From JAPWJZ01 sp965279315 (GTDB taxonomy: Bacteria; Pseudomonadota; Alphaproteobacteria; Micavibrionales; UBA2020), in the NCBI GenBank assembly GCA_965279315.1, contig OZ257145.1, positions 2,976,001 through 3,040,000 of the forward strand: a DNA stretch of 64,000 nt, in the 5' to 3' direction. Positions 17,921 to 26,613 of the stretch are shown here, piece after piece (positions within the stretch are counted from its first letter, which is position 1; every line of letters starts with the position of its first letter). The notes beneath the pieces are model-generated. The model was not told where the DNA came from. It saw nothing but the letters and a program-made list of their open reading frames with translations, and ran no database searches. A program made the translations under genes and the position numbers.

Positions 17921-18904
17921 TTACGGTTTCCTGTTCAGCACCGGTGATCCGAAATCGCGGATGCGGTTCGTCGCCCCCACAAGCCCCTTCATGGTTTCCG
18001 GATCGTTCGCCGCATGGCCCGATACGACCAGTTCAAGGCTGGCTGTGTTAAACTGTTTTGACAGCTCGAAGGCCGTGACGGGCGGCGTCAGCGCGTCGTA
18101 ACGCCCCTGCACGATTGCCACGGGTATATGTTTTATACGGTCAAGGTTGTCCCAGATCGTATTGTCAGGGAATTGCGTTTTCATGAAATGCAGCGCGATG
18201 CGCGAAATAGAAAGCGCGTCCGGTGCAGGCATCGCGGGCGGGTCTTTGTCCGGCACATGCAACGCGCCCGATTTTGCGACATAGCGCATAAAGGCGGCGG
18301 CTGCAGGCGCATGTATAGCGGGGTCGGGGCTCATGACGCTGTTATAGAGCGCGTCCAGCGGCTTTGCGCGATCAGGCGCCGGCAGCGCGGCCACAAGTTC
18401 GGCGAAATTATCGGGCATCAACGATTTCACGCCGTCGAAATACCATTCCATTTCGCTTTGACGCATCGTCCAGACGCCCCGCTACGTCAGGCTGCTCACC
18501 CGCTCGGGGTAGCGGATGGCATACAGCAGCGACAGCGCCGAACCCCATGACCCGCCATAAACATGCCATTGATCGATGCCCAGATGCGCGCGCAGCTTGT
18601 CGTTATCCTCGGCCAGCAGCTCGGGCGTGTTATTGCGCGTTTCGCCGGGCGCGGAAGATTTCGGCGCCCCCCGCTGGTCATAGACGACAATACGGAAGGC
18701 ATCGGGGTCGAAGAAGCGATGGAAATACGGCGCAGCCCCGAAGCCCGGCCCGCCATGCAGGTAAACGATCGGGATACCTTCCGGATTGCCGTACTCGCGG
18801 TAATGGATGGCGTGCAGGGCATCAACCTTCAGCATCCCCTCGTTGAAGGGATTGGAGGACGGATACAATATCCTGTCGATGTCGGATGGGGATGGCGCGT
18901 TCAT
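17921..18904 (-). pseudogene. pip: Prolyl iminopeptidase interrupted by one in-frame amber codon
   Basis: Two adjacent reading frames in the same phase together make a complete S33 prolyl aminopeptidase of about 327 residues, which releases N-terminal proline. The first part (18904-18482) has the oxyanion segment YLHGGPGFG and the nucleophile motif GGSWGS. The second has the catalytic Asp (GRYDALTPP) and His (SGHAAN). They are separated only by TAG at 18484-18482, where homologues usually have a hydrophobic residue before RG. No bases are inserted or lost. So this is a recent nonsense mutation, a sequencing error, or less likely readthrough. An internal ATG at 18466 could restart translation, but its product would lack the nucleophile. 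Confidence 0.85.
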
Positions 18905-18983
18905 TTTTTGGCTCTGTCAGGGTTTATTATTAATCTGGAAAATATTATAAATGGATATCACGCTCGCACTGCACCGGCAACCG

Positions 18984-19025
18984 ATATCGTTAAAACTTTG
19001 ATTAATATCGTTAAAACTTTGATTA
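18984..19025. repeat. Exact tandem duplication of 21 bp
   Basis: Two head-to-tail copies of a 21 bp unit starting ATATCGTTAAAACTTTG in AT-rich intergenic DNA upstream of the prolyl iminopeptidase gene. Low-complexity slippage is the simplest origin. Confidence 0.85.
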
Positions 19026-19087
19026 ATAATGTTTATTTAAAAGATACAGGGAGAGGTAGCGTGAATTGAAATTAAATCTACGCCAGT

Positions 19088-19116
19088 TTCATCATTCCCG
19101 CGAAAGCGGGGATGAC
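19088..19116. repeat. REP-like GC palindrome
   Basis: Contains CATTCCCGCGAAAGCGGGGATG, a stem-loop of the widespread proteobacterial intergenic type. Related copies form an inverted pair at 42299-42391. Confidence 0.7.
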
Positions 19117-19143
19117 AATGCCGTGCGTTTATATCCTGATTTA

Positions 19144-20055
19144 TTACCGCTTATGCACATCGCGCGCATATTGCTCCAGCGCGCTGCGTTCGTGGTATTC
19201 CTTGACCTTGTTGCCGCCTTCGCCGCGGGCGATGTTCAGCGCCTGCTTGGCGTGGTCGAGGGCGTGGTCGGCGCTTTCGCGCTGCAGCGCCTCCGCAATC
19301 CCGAAAGACGCGGTGATGCGGAGCTTGTCGCCGCTCGGCATGAAGATGGGGGTGTTTTCAATTTCGCCGCGCAGGCGGTCCATGACGGAGCACGCATCCA
19401 TGAACTCGACATGCTTCAGCACGATCAGGTATTCGCCCTTGCCGAGGTAATAGGCATCGTCAAATGACCGCACCGTGCGCGCGATAACCTGCGCCATGTT
19501 GGCATAGACGGCGTCCATGCTGCGGCGGTCGTATTTCTGCTGCAAATCATCCATGCCGTCGATCTGCGCATTGGCGATGGAGAATGACGTGCCCTTGCGG
19601 TCGAACCGGTCCTGCTCGCGCTTGATGTCGGAGCGCATGCCGGCGACGGTGCGCAGGCCGGTGATGGGGTCGACGGCGGCGACGGCGTCGGTCACGTCCT
19701 GCTGCAAACGGCGCAGCTGGGTCACGAAGCCTTCGAACTGGTTTTCGAAATCGTCATACATGGCCAGCTGCGGCGCGATGCCGCCTTCGCAGGCCTCGAG
19801 GAATTTTTGCGCGATATGGCACAGCTCGTCATGCACCATCGACAGTTTCTCGGAAATCTTGCGGTCGATGGTGTTGCGCTCCGCCTCTTTCTTGCACCAC
19901 ATGACCAGCGCGGCGGGCGCGTGGTAATCGGCGGGGCGCGTCTGGCTGCCCGGAAAGAAGCACTGGCGCATGATATCGACGCGCCAGTCGAGCAAAGCCT
20001 CGATCTCGGCGACGATCATATCGGTCGATAATGTCTGGGCGTAAGAAACGGCCAA
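19144..20055 (-). CDS. GGDEF-domain protein with degenerate active site
   Basis: A 303 aa soluble protein. The C-terminal domain (about residues 125-290) is a GGDEF fold. It has DPITGLRTVAGM at its start, LGKGEYLIVL where RYGGDEF would be, and ITASFGIAEA near the end. The signature GG[DE]EF reads GKGEY, so diguanylate cyclase activity is doubtful. It may bind nucleotide or act as a partner-binding domain. The N-terminal 120 residues are helical with conserved-looking Trp, Cys and His residues, possibly a metal or redox sensing module. It lies 65 bp downstream of tgt in the same direction. Confidence 0.8.
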   Translation of the reverse strand: MAVSYAQTLSTDMIVAEIEALLDWRVDIMRQCFFPGSQTRPADYHAPAALVMWCKKEAERNTIDRKISEKLSMVHDELCHIAQKFLEACEGGIAPQLAMYDDFENQFEGFVTQLRRLQQDVTDAVAAVDPITGLRTVAGMRSDIKREQDRFDRKGTSFSIANAQIDGMDDLQQKYDRRSMDAVYANMAQVIARTVRSFDDAYYLGKGEYLIVLKHVEFMDACSVMDRLRGEIENTPIFMPSGDKLRITASFGIAEALQRESADHALDHAKQALNIARGEGGNKVKEYHERSALEQYARDVHKR

Positions 20056-20119
20056 GGGTCACCAAAAGACGGCTGAATTATCAAAAACACACACTCTAAA
20101 ATTATATCACAGGGGTGGT

Positions 20120-21286
20120 TTAGACAATCCACTCTTTTTTGATTTGATCGAGCGTTCCGGTTGAGATGCCTTTGCGAACATCGCGCATCAGGCGGGTCAT
20201 GGTCGCCACATTATGTATGGATAACAACTGCATACCCAGCAATTCACCCGTGCGGAACAGGTGGTGGATATAGGCGCGGGAATGGTTTTTGCAGGCCATG
20301 CAACCGCAGGTCGAATCAACCGGATCGGGGTCATTCACATATCTGGCGTTGCGGATGTTCAGGCGCTCTTTCGGCGCGCCCTTGACCAGCGCCCAGCCAT
20401 GGCGGGCGATGCGGGTGGGCGATACGCAGTCGAAAGTGTCGATGCCCGCCAGCACGTTGGTAAAGATGTCGATAAAGCTGCCGATGCCCAGCAGGTGCAC
20501 AGGGCGCGTCGGGTGGATCATCGGCGCGCACATGGCGACCACTTCATACATCTGTTCTTTCGACGACCCCAGCGACCCGCCGATGGCGGTGGCGAAGAAG
20601 TCGGCATTCTTCGTCCATTCGCAGGATTCTTTGCGCAGGTCGGGATACACGCCGCCCTGCACGATGCCGTACATTTTCTGCCTGCCGTCGTCCTTGCGCT
20701 TCCATTCCGCCAATGACCTGTCGCCCCAGCGGCAGGACATTTCCATCGACCGCGCGGTGTATTCCTTGTCCACATGGTACGGGGTGCATTCGTCCAGCTG
20801 CACGATCAGGTCCGCACCGAGTTTGCGCTGGATGTCGATCGAGCTTTCCGGCGTCAAAAACCATTTGCGGCCGTCGAGGTAGGACCTGAATTCCGCCCCC
20901 TCCTCCGTAATCTTCAGGATCGATTTTTCACGGATGCGGTTGGCCTTGCCCTTGATCTCGTCCGCGACCGACCCATGGCCGAGCGAGAAAATCTGGAACC
21001 CGCCGGAATCCGTGAACAAAGGCCCATCCCAGTTCATGAATTTGTGAAGCCCGCCCATTTCCGCCACCAGGTCCGCGCCCGGCGACAGCATTAAATGGTA
21101 AGTGTTCGACAGGATGATATCCACCTGCTCCGCCCGCAGCTGCATCGGCGACAAACCCTTCACCGACGCCTTCGTGCCGCAGAAGATAAAGTTCGGCGTA
21201 TCGATCGTGCCATGCGGCGTCGTCAGCCGCCCCGTGCGCGCGTATGAATTCGGGTCTTTGTGGGTGATGTCGAAAGCGAAGGTCAC
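20120..21286 (-). CDS. tgt: tRNA-guanine transglycosylase (queuine tRNA-ribosyltransferase)
   Basis: A 388 aa TIM-barrel enzyme that exchanges guanine 34 for preQ1 in tRNAs with GUN anticodons. The active-site segment FTDSGGFQIFSL contains the general Asp, a second catalytic Asp lies in IGSFIDIFTNVLAGIDTFD, and the zinc site is CGCMACKNHSRAYIHHL (Cys-X-Cys-X2-Cys with His). The length is normal for bacterial Tgt. No other queuosine genes are nearby. It lies downstream of rpmB but is separated from it by a terminator. Confidence 0.95.
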   Translation of the reverse strand: MTFAFDITHKDPNSYARTGRLTTPHGTIDTPNFIFCGTKASVKGLSPMQLRAEQVDIILSNTYHLMLSPGADLVAEMGGLHKFMNWDGPLFTDSGGFQIFSLGHGSVADEIKGKANRIREKSILKITEEGAEFRSYLDGRKWFLTPESSIDIQRKLGADLIVQLDECTPYHVDKEYTARSMEMSCRWGDRSLAEWKRKDDGRQKMYGIVQGGVYPDLRKESCEWTKNADFFATAIGGSLGSSKEQMYEVVAMCAPMIHPTRPVHLLGIGSFIDIFTNVLAGIDTFDCVSPTRIARHGWALVKGAPKERLNIRNARYVNDPDPVDSTCGCMACKNHSRAYIHHLFRTGELLGMQLLSIHNVATMTRLMRDVRKGISTGTLDQIKKEWIV

Positions 21287-21308
21287 GAGGGGCGGCTCCG
21301 GCGTTAAT

Positions 21309-21340
21309 AAAAAAGGCGGGACAAAAGCCCCGCCTCTTTT
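21309..21340 (-). terminator. Rho-independent terminator after rpmB
   Basis: Stem AGGCGGG/CCCGCCT with A and T runs on either side, between rpmB and tgt. Bidirectional in appearance. Confidence 0.8.
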
Positions 21341-21360
21341 AATTCTTTATCTCACGCGAA

Positions 21361-21723
21361 TTAAGCTGCTTTTTTGGCGTCTTTTTTCGCAGCTGCTTTT
21401 TTCATCGCGGTGCGGCGCGGCTTCGGGGCCGGCTTGGGCAGTTCGCCGACTTTCGCGACCAGCTGCTTGCGCACGCGGCGGAGTTCGGCGTTCAGCTTCG
21501 TCGGCGCGGTGCCGAGCAGGTAAGCGTCGATGCCGCCCTTGTGCTCGACCGTGCGGATGCCGTGCGTGGAGGAGCACACTTTGATGTTCTTCTTCAGGCC
21601 CGTGCTGAAGAACGAAGCTTCTTGCAGGTTCGGCAGGAAGCGGCGCTTGGTTTTGTTGTTCGCGTGGGAAACGTTGTTTCCGACCAGAGGGCCCTTGCCC
21701 GTGATTTCGCAGCGGCGTGTCAT
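21361..21723 (-). CDS. rpmB: 50S ribosomal protein L28 with C-terminal tail
   Basis: The first 80 residues are a clear L28: MTRRCEITGKGPLVGNNVSH, then RFLPNLQEASF, IKVCSSTHGIRTVEHKGG and the start of the C-terminal helix. L28 is usually 78-98 aa; here it is 120. The extra residues are a basic Lys/Ala/Pro tail (PKPAPKPRRTAMKKAAAKK). Such tails occur in some alphaproteobacteria and may bind rRNA. The gene is monocistronic, with its own terminator. Confidence 0.95.
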   Translation of the reverse strand: MTRRCEITGKGPLVGNNVSHANNKTKRRFLPNLQEASFFSTGLKKNIKVCSSTHGIRTVEHKGGIDAYLLGTAPTKLNAELRRVRKQLVAKVGELPKPAPKPRRTAMKKAAAKKDAKKAA

Positions 21724-21968
21724 TGTCTATATCCTTACTTTCGTGGCGCAATGCGCCTTACTTAAAATTTCGTCGTCAGACGCAGCACCATATGTTAAGC
21801 GGCCATGGTTTTCAACAGAATTGTACCGGCCGGGGACACAATATATAAGAATCCCTATTATATATGCGGTATCCGGCGTTAAATGAACCCCGTGCCGCCG
21901 CAATAGCCACAGAATACCCCTGTTTAAGCCGTAAAACAGCCAAGATTATGTAAATAAAGGAATCACCC

Positions 21969-23339
21969 ATGCCAGCCCCGACCCGCCACGAAAAAGCCGC
22001 CTTCGCCGCCCTCGATACATGGCTGGCGCATAAGGTACGGTTTGGCGGGTTGCCGGGGGTGCAGGTCTGCGCGCGGAAAAACGGCGCGGTGGTGTTCAAC
22101 AAGGCCTATGGTTTTGCGAACACCGCAAAGCGCGAGAAATACACGACCCGCCATGCGGGGCATGTCGCATCGCACAGCAAGATGTTCACCGGCTGCCTGA
22201 CCCTGCAATTGATGGATCAGGGCGCGCTGTCGATCTACGACACCGCCGCCCTGCACCTGCCCTGGCTGGACAGGCACAAGGACAAGCGCGTGCGCGAGAT
22301 CACGCTGCGCGATTTGCTGACGCATCGCGGCGGGTTGTTCCGCGACGGCGCGGATGCCAGTTTCTGGGAGCAGGAAAAACCGTTCCCCGACCGCGCGCAA
22401 CTGCAGGCCGAAACGCTGGCGGCGAAGCTGGTCTATGACCCCAACACCGAAACCAAATATTCGAATTTCGGCATGGGCCTGCTGGGCCTGGCGCTGGAGG
22501 CCGCGACGGGCACGGCCTATGCCGACCTGTTCGCGCAACATATCCTGCCAAAACTGCCCGGCGCCATCCTGACGCCCGATTATGCTGCACGCCCGCGCAT
22601 CAAATACGCAACCGGCCATTCGCGCAAGATTTTCGACGACCAGCGCAGGCAGCTGCGCAATGAACCCGCCAACGCCCTCGCCCCCGCAACCGGTTTCTGC
22701 GGCACGGCCGAGGCGACGTCGCAATTCCTTCACACATATCTTCAGACCGATAAACTGCTGCCGCTGCGCCTGCGCCGCGATGTTGCGGGGCTGAACTGGA
22801 AAGTGAAGAACATGGCGTCAGAGTCATACGGTTACGGCATGGTGTTTTCGGGCGTGGGCGACGATGTGTATATCGGGCATTCCGGCGGCTATCCCGGCTT
22901 CGGCTCGCAAACGCGCCTGCTGAAGGGCAGCGATTACATTTTCAGCGCCGTGCTGAACACCACCGATTTCGACAGCTTCGCCATTATCCGCACGATGGCC
23001 GATGTCATCCGCAAGGTTGAAACCGTTTTTGCGAAAGAAAAGAAAATCGAGGTATCGCCCATCCTGATGAACAAATGGGGTGCGTGGCAATATATCGTCG
23101 GCGCAAAAACCGCGCTGTCATTGATGAGCGACATGCCCACCCCCGCCGACGCGCCCCAGACAATGGAACGCCGCCGCGACGGCGCTTATTACCCCGAAAA
23201 AGCCAACGGCTTCACCAATGTCGGCGAACCCGTCACCTTCATCCGCAAAGCCGGCAAAATCGTGGCCGCCAGGTCCGGCGCGAACATGCTGTATACGGCG
23301 GAGGAATTTTTGCGGCGTTCGAAGAAAACTTTTGCGTGA
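21969..23339 (+). CDS. Beta-lactamase-fold serine hydrolase (class C / S12 family)
   Basis: A 456 aa member of the penicillin-binding-protein-like serine hydrolases. The nucleophile motif SxxK is S68-HS-K71, the YxN motif is Y164-S-N166, and the third motif HxG is H304-S-G306. No clear signal peptide is seen, so it may be cytoplasmic, unlike true class C beta-lactamases. The last 110 residues form an extra C-terminal domain of unknown type. Substrate is unknown; esterase, D-amino peptidase or transesterase activity are all possible. The start has AAAGGA in front. It converges directly on the next gene. Confidence 0.85.
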   Translation: MPAPTRHEKAAFAALDTWLAHKVRFGGLPGVQVCARKNGAVVFNKAYGFANTAKREKYTTRHAGHVASHSKMFTGCLTLQLMDQGALSIYDTAALHLPWLDRHKDKRVREITLRDLLTHRGGLFRDGADASFWEQEKPFPDRAQLQAETLAAKLVYDPNTETKYSNFGMGLLGLALEAATGTAYADLFAQHILPKLPGAILTPDYAARPRIKYATGHSRKIFDDQRRQLRNEPANALAPATGFCGTAEATSQFLHTYLQTDKLLPLRLRRDVAGLNWKVKNMASESYGYGMVFSGVGDDVYIGHSGGYPGFGSQTRLLKGSDYIFSAVLNTTDFDSFAIIRTMADVIRKVETVFAKEKKIEVSPILMNKWGAWQYIVGAKTALSLMSDMPTPADAPQTMERRRDGAYYPEKANGFTNVGEPVTFIRKAGKIVAARSGANMLYTAEEFLRRSKKTFA

Positions 23340-23681
23340 CTACTGCTGCTGCGGCGCGTCGTCGATTTCGACCGATGAGCGGCTGACATAGGGTGTCTTG
23401 CAGACATTGCCCTTCACCGGATATCCCTTGGCGGTGCGCGCAGTAAACCGTGTGGCGAACACATCGAAGCCGCAGCCGAAGGTATCGTAGCCATCCGTCT
23501 TTATATCGGTGTAGCCCTGCGCGGTCAGCACCCGCATCGCCCCCGCCTCGTCCGTCGCCCAGAACGGCGCGGAGATGATGAACACCAGAAAACCCGTGAC
23601 CCCGATGATGGCGGGGACGAGCATGATGTTCTTTTTCTTTTCAGCTTTGCGTTTGCGGGGCGGCGGTTTTTCCATGGTCAT
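23340..23681 (-). CDS. Small single-pass membrane protein, 113 aa
   Basis: A strongly basic N-terminus (PPPRKRKAEKKK) precedes one hydrophobic helix (about residues 19-41), giving an N-in anchor. The outer domain of 70 residues contains GYTDIKTDGYDTFGCGFDVF and ends with a second cysteine (VCKT), which could form a disulfide in the periplasm. The stop codons of this gene and the serine hydrolase abut. ATG codons at 23681 and 23675 are both possible starts. Function unknown. Confidence 0.65.
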   Translation of the reverse strand: MTMEKPPPRKRKAEKKKNIMLVPAIIGVTGFLVFIISAPFWATDEAGAMRVLTAQGYTDIKTDGYDTFGCGFDVFATRFTARTAKGYPVKGNVCKTPYVSRSSVEIDDAPQQQ

Positions 23682-23703
23682 AGTATAGCATCCCGCACTG
23701 CCT

Positions 23704-23874
23704 TTGTCCCCTCTCCCGCGTGCGGGAGAGGGTTAGGGAGAGGGTGCAGCACTGCACTGAATAGTTGCAGCCAGTTTTCGACGATTACTTCCGCTCGCTA
23801 CCCTCTCCCAAGCCCTCTCCCGCATCGGCTTCGCCGATAAATTGATATGCCAGCGCAGCTGGCGCGGGAGATGG
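23704..23874. repeat. CCCTCTCCC-type palindromic intergenic repeat
   Basis: Begins CCCTCTCCCGCGTGCGGGAG, continues with AGGGTTAGGGAGAGGGTGC, and has complementary CTACCCTCTCCCAAGCCCTC further on. It ends near GGCGCGGGAG before the M17 peptidase. It is a different family from the repeats at 1733, 2824 and 12900, and is common between genes in many proteobacteria. Confidence 0.7.
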
Positions 23875-23964
23875 GGCGTTCTTATGTCCAAACCCCCTTG
23901 CCGCCGCACGGCCGCTGATCTACCCTTATACCCATTACTTCACCCGCCAAAAGGCCTCCGAAAA

Positions 23965-25368
23965 ATGAACTTCCTCGACAAAAAAGCAGCATCCGCCATC
24001 CCGCTCCAGCCTGTTACTTCCGACGGCTTCGACACATGGCTGCGCAAGCAGGATGCAAAAACGCAAGGCTGGGTGAAGGCCGCGGGGTTCACGGGCAGCG
24101 AAGGCGCATTCATCACCATTCCATCCTCGAACGGCGGCATCGCGCGCGTGATGTTCGGCACGGGCAAAAACATCGGCCTCTATACCTTCGCCGACCTGCC
24201 CGGACGCCTGCCGAAAAACGCGGGCGGATATTTTATCGACGGCAGGCTGGATGACGCGCAGGCGACATCCGCCGCGCTCGGCTGGGCGCTCGGCAGCTAT
24301 CACTTCGGAAAATTCAAGTCCGGCAGGAAAAAGGAATTCGCAACGCTCGTCTGGCCATCGAATGCCGACCGTAAAGCGGTGAAGCGCACGGCGGAGGCGA
24401 TGTACCTCGTCCGCGACCTCGTCAACACGCCCGCCAATATCCTCGGCCCCGCCGAAATCGCCGATGCGGCGGTGAAGGTGGCCAAGGCCGGCAAGGCCAA
24501 GGTCACGATCATCAAGGGCGAAGACCTGTTGAAGAAAAACTATCCCGCGATTTACGAGGTCGGCAAGGGCAGCCCCCGCCGCCCGCGACTGATTGATATC
24601 CGCTGGGGCAACCCCAAGCACAAGAAAATCACGCTGGTCGGCAAGGGCGTGGCGTTCGATACCGGCGGGTTGAACCTGAAGCCCGGCAATTCGATGTACC
24701 TGATGAAAAAAGATATGGGGGGCGCCGCGCATGTCCTCGGCCTTGCGCAGATGATCATGGCGGAAAACCTGCCCGTGCGTCTGCGCGTGCTGATCGCCGC
24801 CGTCGAAAACTCGGTCGATGGCGACAGCTTCCGCCCCAGCGATGTCATCCAGACGCGCAAGGGCTTGAGCGTCGAGGTCGGCGACACCGATGCCGAAGGC
24901 CGCATCATCCTCTGCGATGCGCTGGCCGAAGCCTGCACCGAAAAACCCGACCTTCTGGTGAACTTCGCAACGCTGACGGGTGCGGCACGCGTCGCGCTCG
25001 GCCCCGATTTGCCCGCGCTGTTCAGCAATGATGACGACCTGGCCGCCGACCTCGTCGCGCAGTCGAAAAAGACGCAAGATCCGCTGTGGCAATTGCCGTT
25101 GTGGCAGCCGTACAAGGGCTGGCTCGACAGCAAGATCGCCGACACCAACACCATCGGCGGCAGCTTCGGCGGCGCGATCGTGGCGGCGCTGTACCTCGAC
25201 AAATTCGTCGACAAGGACGTCAGCTGGGCGCATATCGACACCTTTGCGTGGAACGCTTCCACCCGCCCCGGCCGCCCCGAAGGCGGCGAGGCGCTCGGCA
25301 TCCGCGCCGTATACGCCCATATCGCGCAGAAATACGGCCAGACCAAATCCAATAAGGCGAAAAAATGA
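23965..25368 (+). CDS. M17-family leucyl aminopeptidase
   Basis: A 467 aa cytosolic metallo-aminopeptidase. The catalytic C-terminal domain contains KGVAFDTGGLNLKPGNSMYL and KKDMGGAAHVLG, with metal-binding Lys and Asp. It also has the signature DTDAEGRIILCDAL, with Asp, Glu and the catalytic Arg; the usual first Asn is replaced by Asp. Two zinc or manganese ions are expected. I chose the ATG at 23965 because the open frame upstream reads into the repeat. Its stop overlaps the start of the NlpC/P60 gene by four bases; this pairing recurs in alphaproteobacteria and suggests peptide recycling from cell wall. Confidence 0.92.
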   Translation: MNFLDKKAASAIPLQPVTSDGFDTWLRKQDAKTQGWVKAAGFTGSEGAFITIPSSNGGIARVMFGTGKNIGLYTFADLPGRLPKNAGGYFIDGRLDDAQATSAALGWALGSYHFGKFKSGRKKEFATLVWPSNADRKAVKRTAEAMYLVRDLVNTPANILGPAEIADAAVKVAKAGKAKVTIIKGEDLLKKNYPAIYEVGKGSPRRPRLIDIRWGNPKHKKITLVGKGVAFDTGGLNLKPGNSMYLMKKDMGGAAHVLGLAQMIMAENLPVRLRVLIAAVENSVDGDSFRPSDVIQTRKGLSVEVGDTDAEGRIILCDALAEACTEKPDLLVNFATLTGAARVALGPDLPALFSNDDDLAADLVAQSKKTQDPLWQLPLWQPYKGWLDSKIADTNTIGGSFGGAIVAALYLDKFVDKDVSWAHIDTFAWNASTRPGRPEGGEALGIRAVYAHIAQKYGQTKSNKAKK

Positions 25369-26102
25369 CCACACGAACCGTCATCGCCCCCAACGCCGAT
25401 ATCCGCGAAACGCCTGATGCGAATGCCGTGAAGGGCAAGCTGGAAACGCAGCTGGTGTTCGGCGAAGGATTCATCGTTGACCGCGAAGAAGGCAATTGGG
25501 CGCAAGGGCGCTGCGCGCATGACGATTACGCGGGCTGGATTGAAAAGCGTTTCCTCGGCGAGGATGAAGCGCCGCCCGCCACGCATATCATCACCGCCGC
25601 GCGCAGTTCCATTTACCGCGCCGACAGCATGAAATCGCCCTGCATTTCCACCATGAGCTTCGGCAGCCGCGTCAGCTTGCGCGTTACCGGCGAAAAATGG
25701 TCGCAGCTGTCATCGGGCGCGTGGATCTACACAAAACACCTCGCCGCCATCGGTGAAAAATCCGAAGACCATACGGTGACCGCGAAGAAATTTTTGGAAA
25801 CGCCCTATTACTGGGGCGGGCGGTCGGGCTTTGGCATCGACTGTTCGGGACTGGTGCAGGTCAGCCTTGCGCTTTCGGGCATCAAGGCGCCGCGCGACAC
25901 CGAACAGCAAATCACGCTGGGCCAGGAAACGCCGCGCTCCCGCACCGGCGACCTCGTGTTTTTCCCCGGCCATGTCGGCATCATGGTCGACGAAGACCAC
26001 ATCCTGCACGCCAACGCCTTCCACATGAAGGTCACGATCGAGCCTCTCTGGATGGTCGAGGAACGCAGCAAGGGCATTACGGCAATGCGGCGCCTTGGAT
26101 AA
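25365..26102 (+). CDS. NlpC/P60 cysteine hydrolase with SH3-like domains
   Basis: A 245 aa protein. Residues 1-125 look like two SH3b-type segments (ADIRETPDANAVKGKLETQL; SSIYRADSMKSPC), and residues 135-245 are the NlpC/P60 catalytic domain. The catalytic Cys is C160 in GIDCSGLVQVS, with His H203 in GHVGIMV and H215 as third residue. These enzymes cut gamma-D-Glu-diamino acid bonds in murein peptides. No signal peptide is visible, so it may act on cytoplasmic muropeptides together with the coupled M17 peptidase upstream. Confidence 0.9.
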   Translation: MTTRTVIAPNADIRETPDANAVKGKLETQLVFGEGFIVDREEGNWAQGRCAHDDYAGWIEKRFLGEDEAPPATHIITAARSSIYRADSMKSPCISTMSFGSRVSLRVTGEKWSQLSSGAWIYTKHLAAIGEKSEDHTVTAKKFLETPYYWGGRSGFGIDCSGLVQVSLALSGIKAPRDTEQQITLGQETPRSRTGDLVFFPGHVGIMVDEDHILHANAFHMKVTIEPLWMVEERSKGITAMRRLG

Positions 26103-26117
26103 TTATTGCCGCTGCCT

Positions 26118-26143
26118 GTAACCTTTCATCCGGCAATCCTGAA
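26118..26143 (+). promoter_or_regulatory. ECF-type promoter candidate for bufA1
   Basis: GTAACC at 26118-26123, exactly 16 bp, then TGAA at 26140-26143, 51 bp before the ATG. From memory, the Caulobacter heavy-metal ECF factor SigF uses GTAACC-N16-CGAA in front of DUF2282 genes. The match here is one base short of that. Confidence 0.5.
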
Positions 26144-26194
26144 TAGGTGGGCACTGCATATGCAGCCTACTTAACCCTATAAGGAGACACCAGG

Positions 26195-26494
26195 ATGAAC
26201 ACCACCAGCAAAATGCTTTCCATGTCACTGCTCGCAGCCGTCATGATCGTCGGCGCAACCGGCGCACAGGCGGATATGAAGTCCGAAAAATGCTATGGCG
26301 TTGTAAAGGCTGGCAAGAATGACTGCAAGACCGGCGCCCATGCCTGTGCATCGCATGGCAAAATGGACGCTTCGGGTTCCGAATTCATCGTTCTGCCACA
26401 AGGCCTTTGCGCCAAACTGGAAAACGGCAGCACCAAGCCCGTGATGCATGACGGCATGATGATGAACAAGTCCATGGACAACCTCAATAAATAA
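26195..26494 (+). CDS. bufA1: Bufferin-type periplasmic metallophore precursor (DUF2282)
   Basis: A 99 aa DUF2282 protein with a signal peptide ending near residue 26 (AQA). The core has the family pattern EKCYGVVKAGKNDC and four cysteines at 33, 44, 51 and 72. Bufferins are ribosomal peptides secreted to buffer copper and perhaps other metals; in known systems the cysteines are modified by a DUF692 enzyme (BufB) with a DUF2063 partner (BufC). Neither partner gene is next to this one, which is unusual. The ribosome site AAGGAG and a SigF-like promoter are present. A His/Met-rich tail (MHDGMMMNKSMDN) may add metal ligands. Confidence 0.85.
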   Translation: MNTTSKMLSMSLLAAVMIVGATGAQADMKSEKCYGVVKAGKNDCKTGAHACASHGKMDASGSEFIVLPQGLCAKLENGSTKPVMHDGMMMNKSMDNLNK

Positions 26495-26613
26495 CCATCC
26501 GGTGACGGGCGGCGTGAATAGTGTCATCCGCCCGTCATTCTTATTTTTGTAACCAAACCCACGGTCTTTGCGAACAGCCAAGATAAGCGCCGCATATTAC
26601 GGGGAGAACCGCC

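Noticed and set aside
23935..25374. Long open frame antisense to the M17 peptidase
   Set aside because: The sense strand encodes a complete, motif-bearing enzyme; the antisense translation has no family features.
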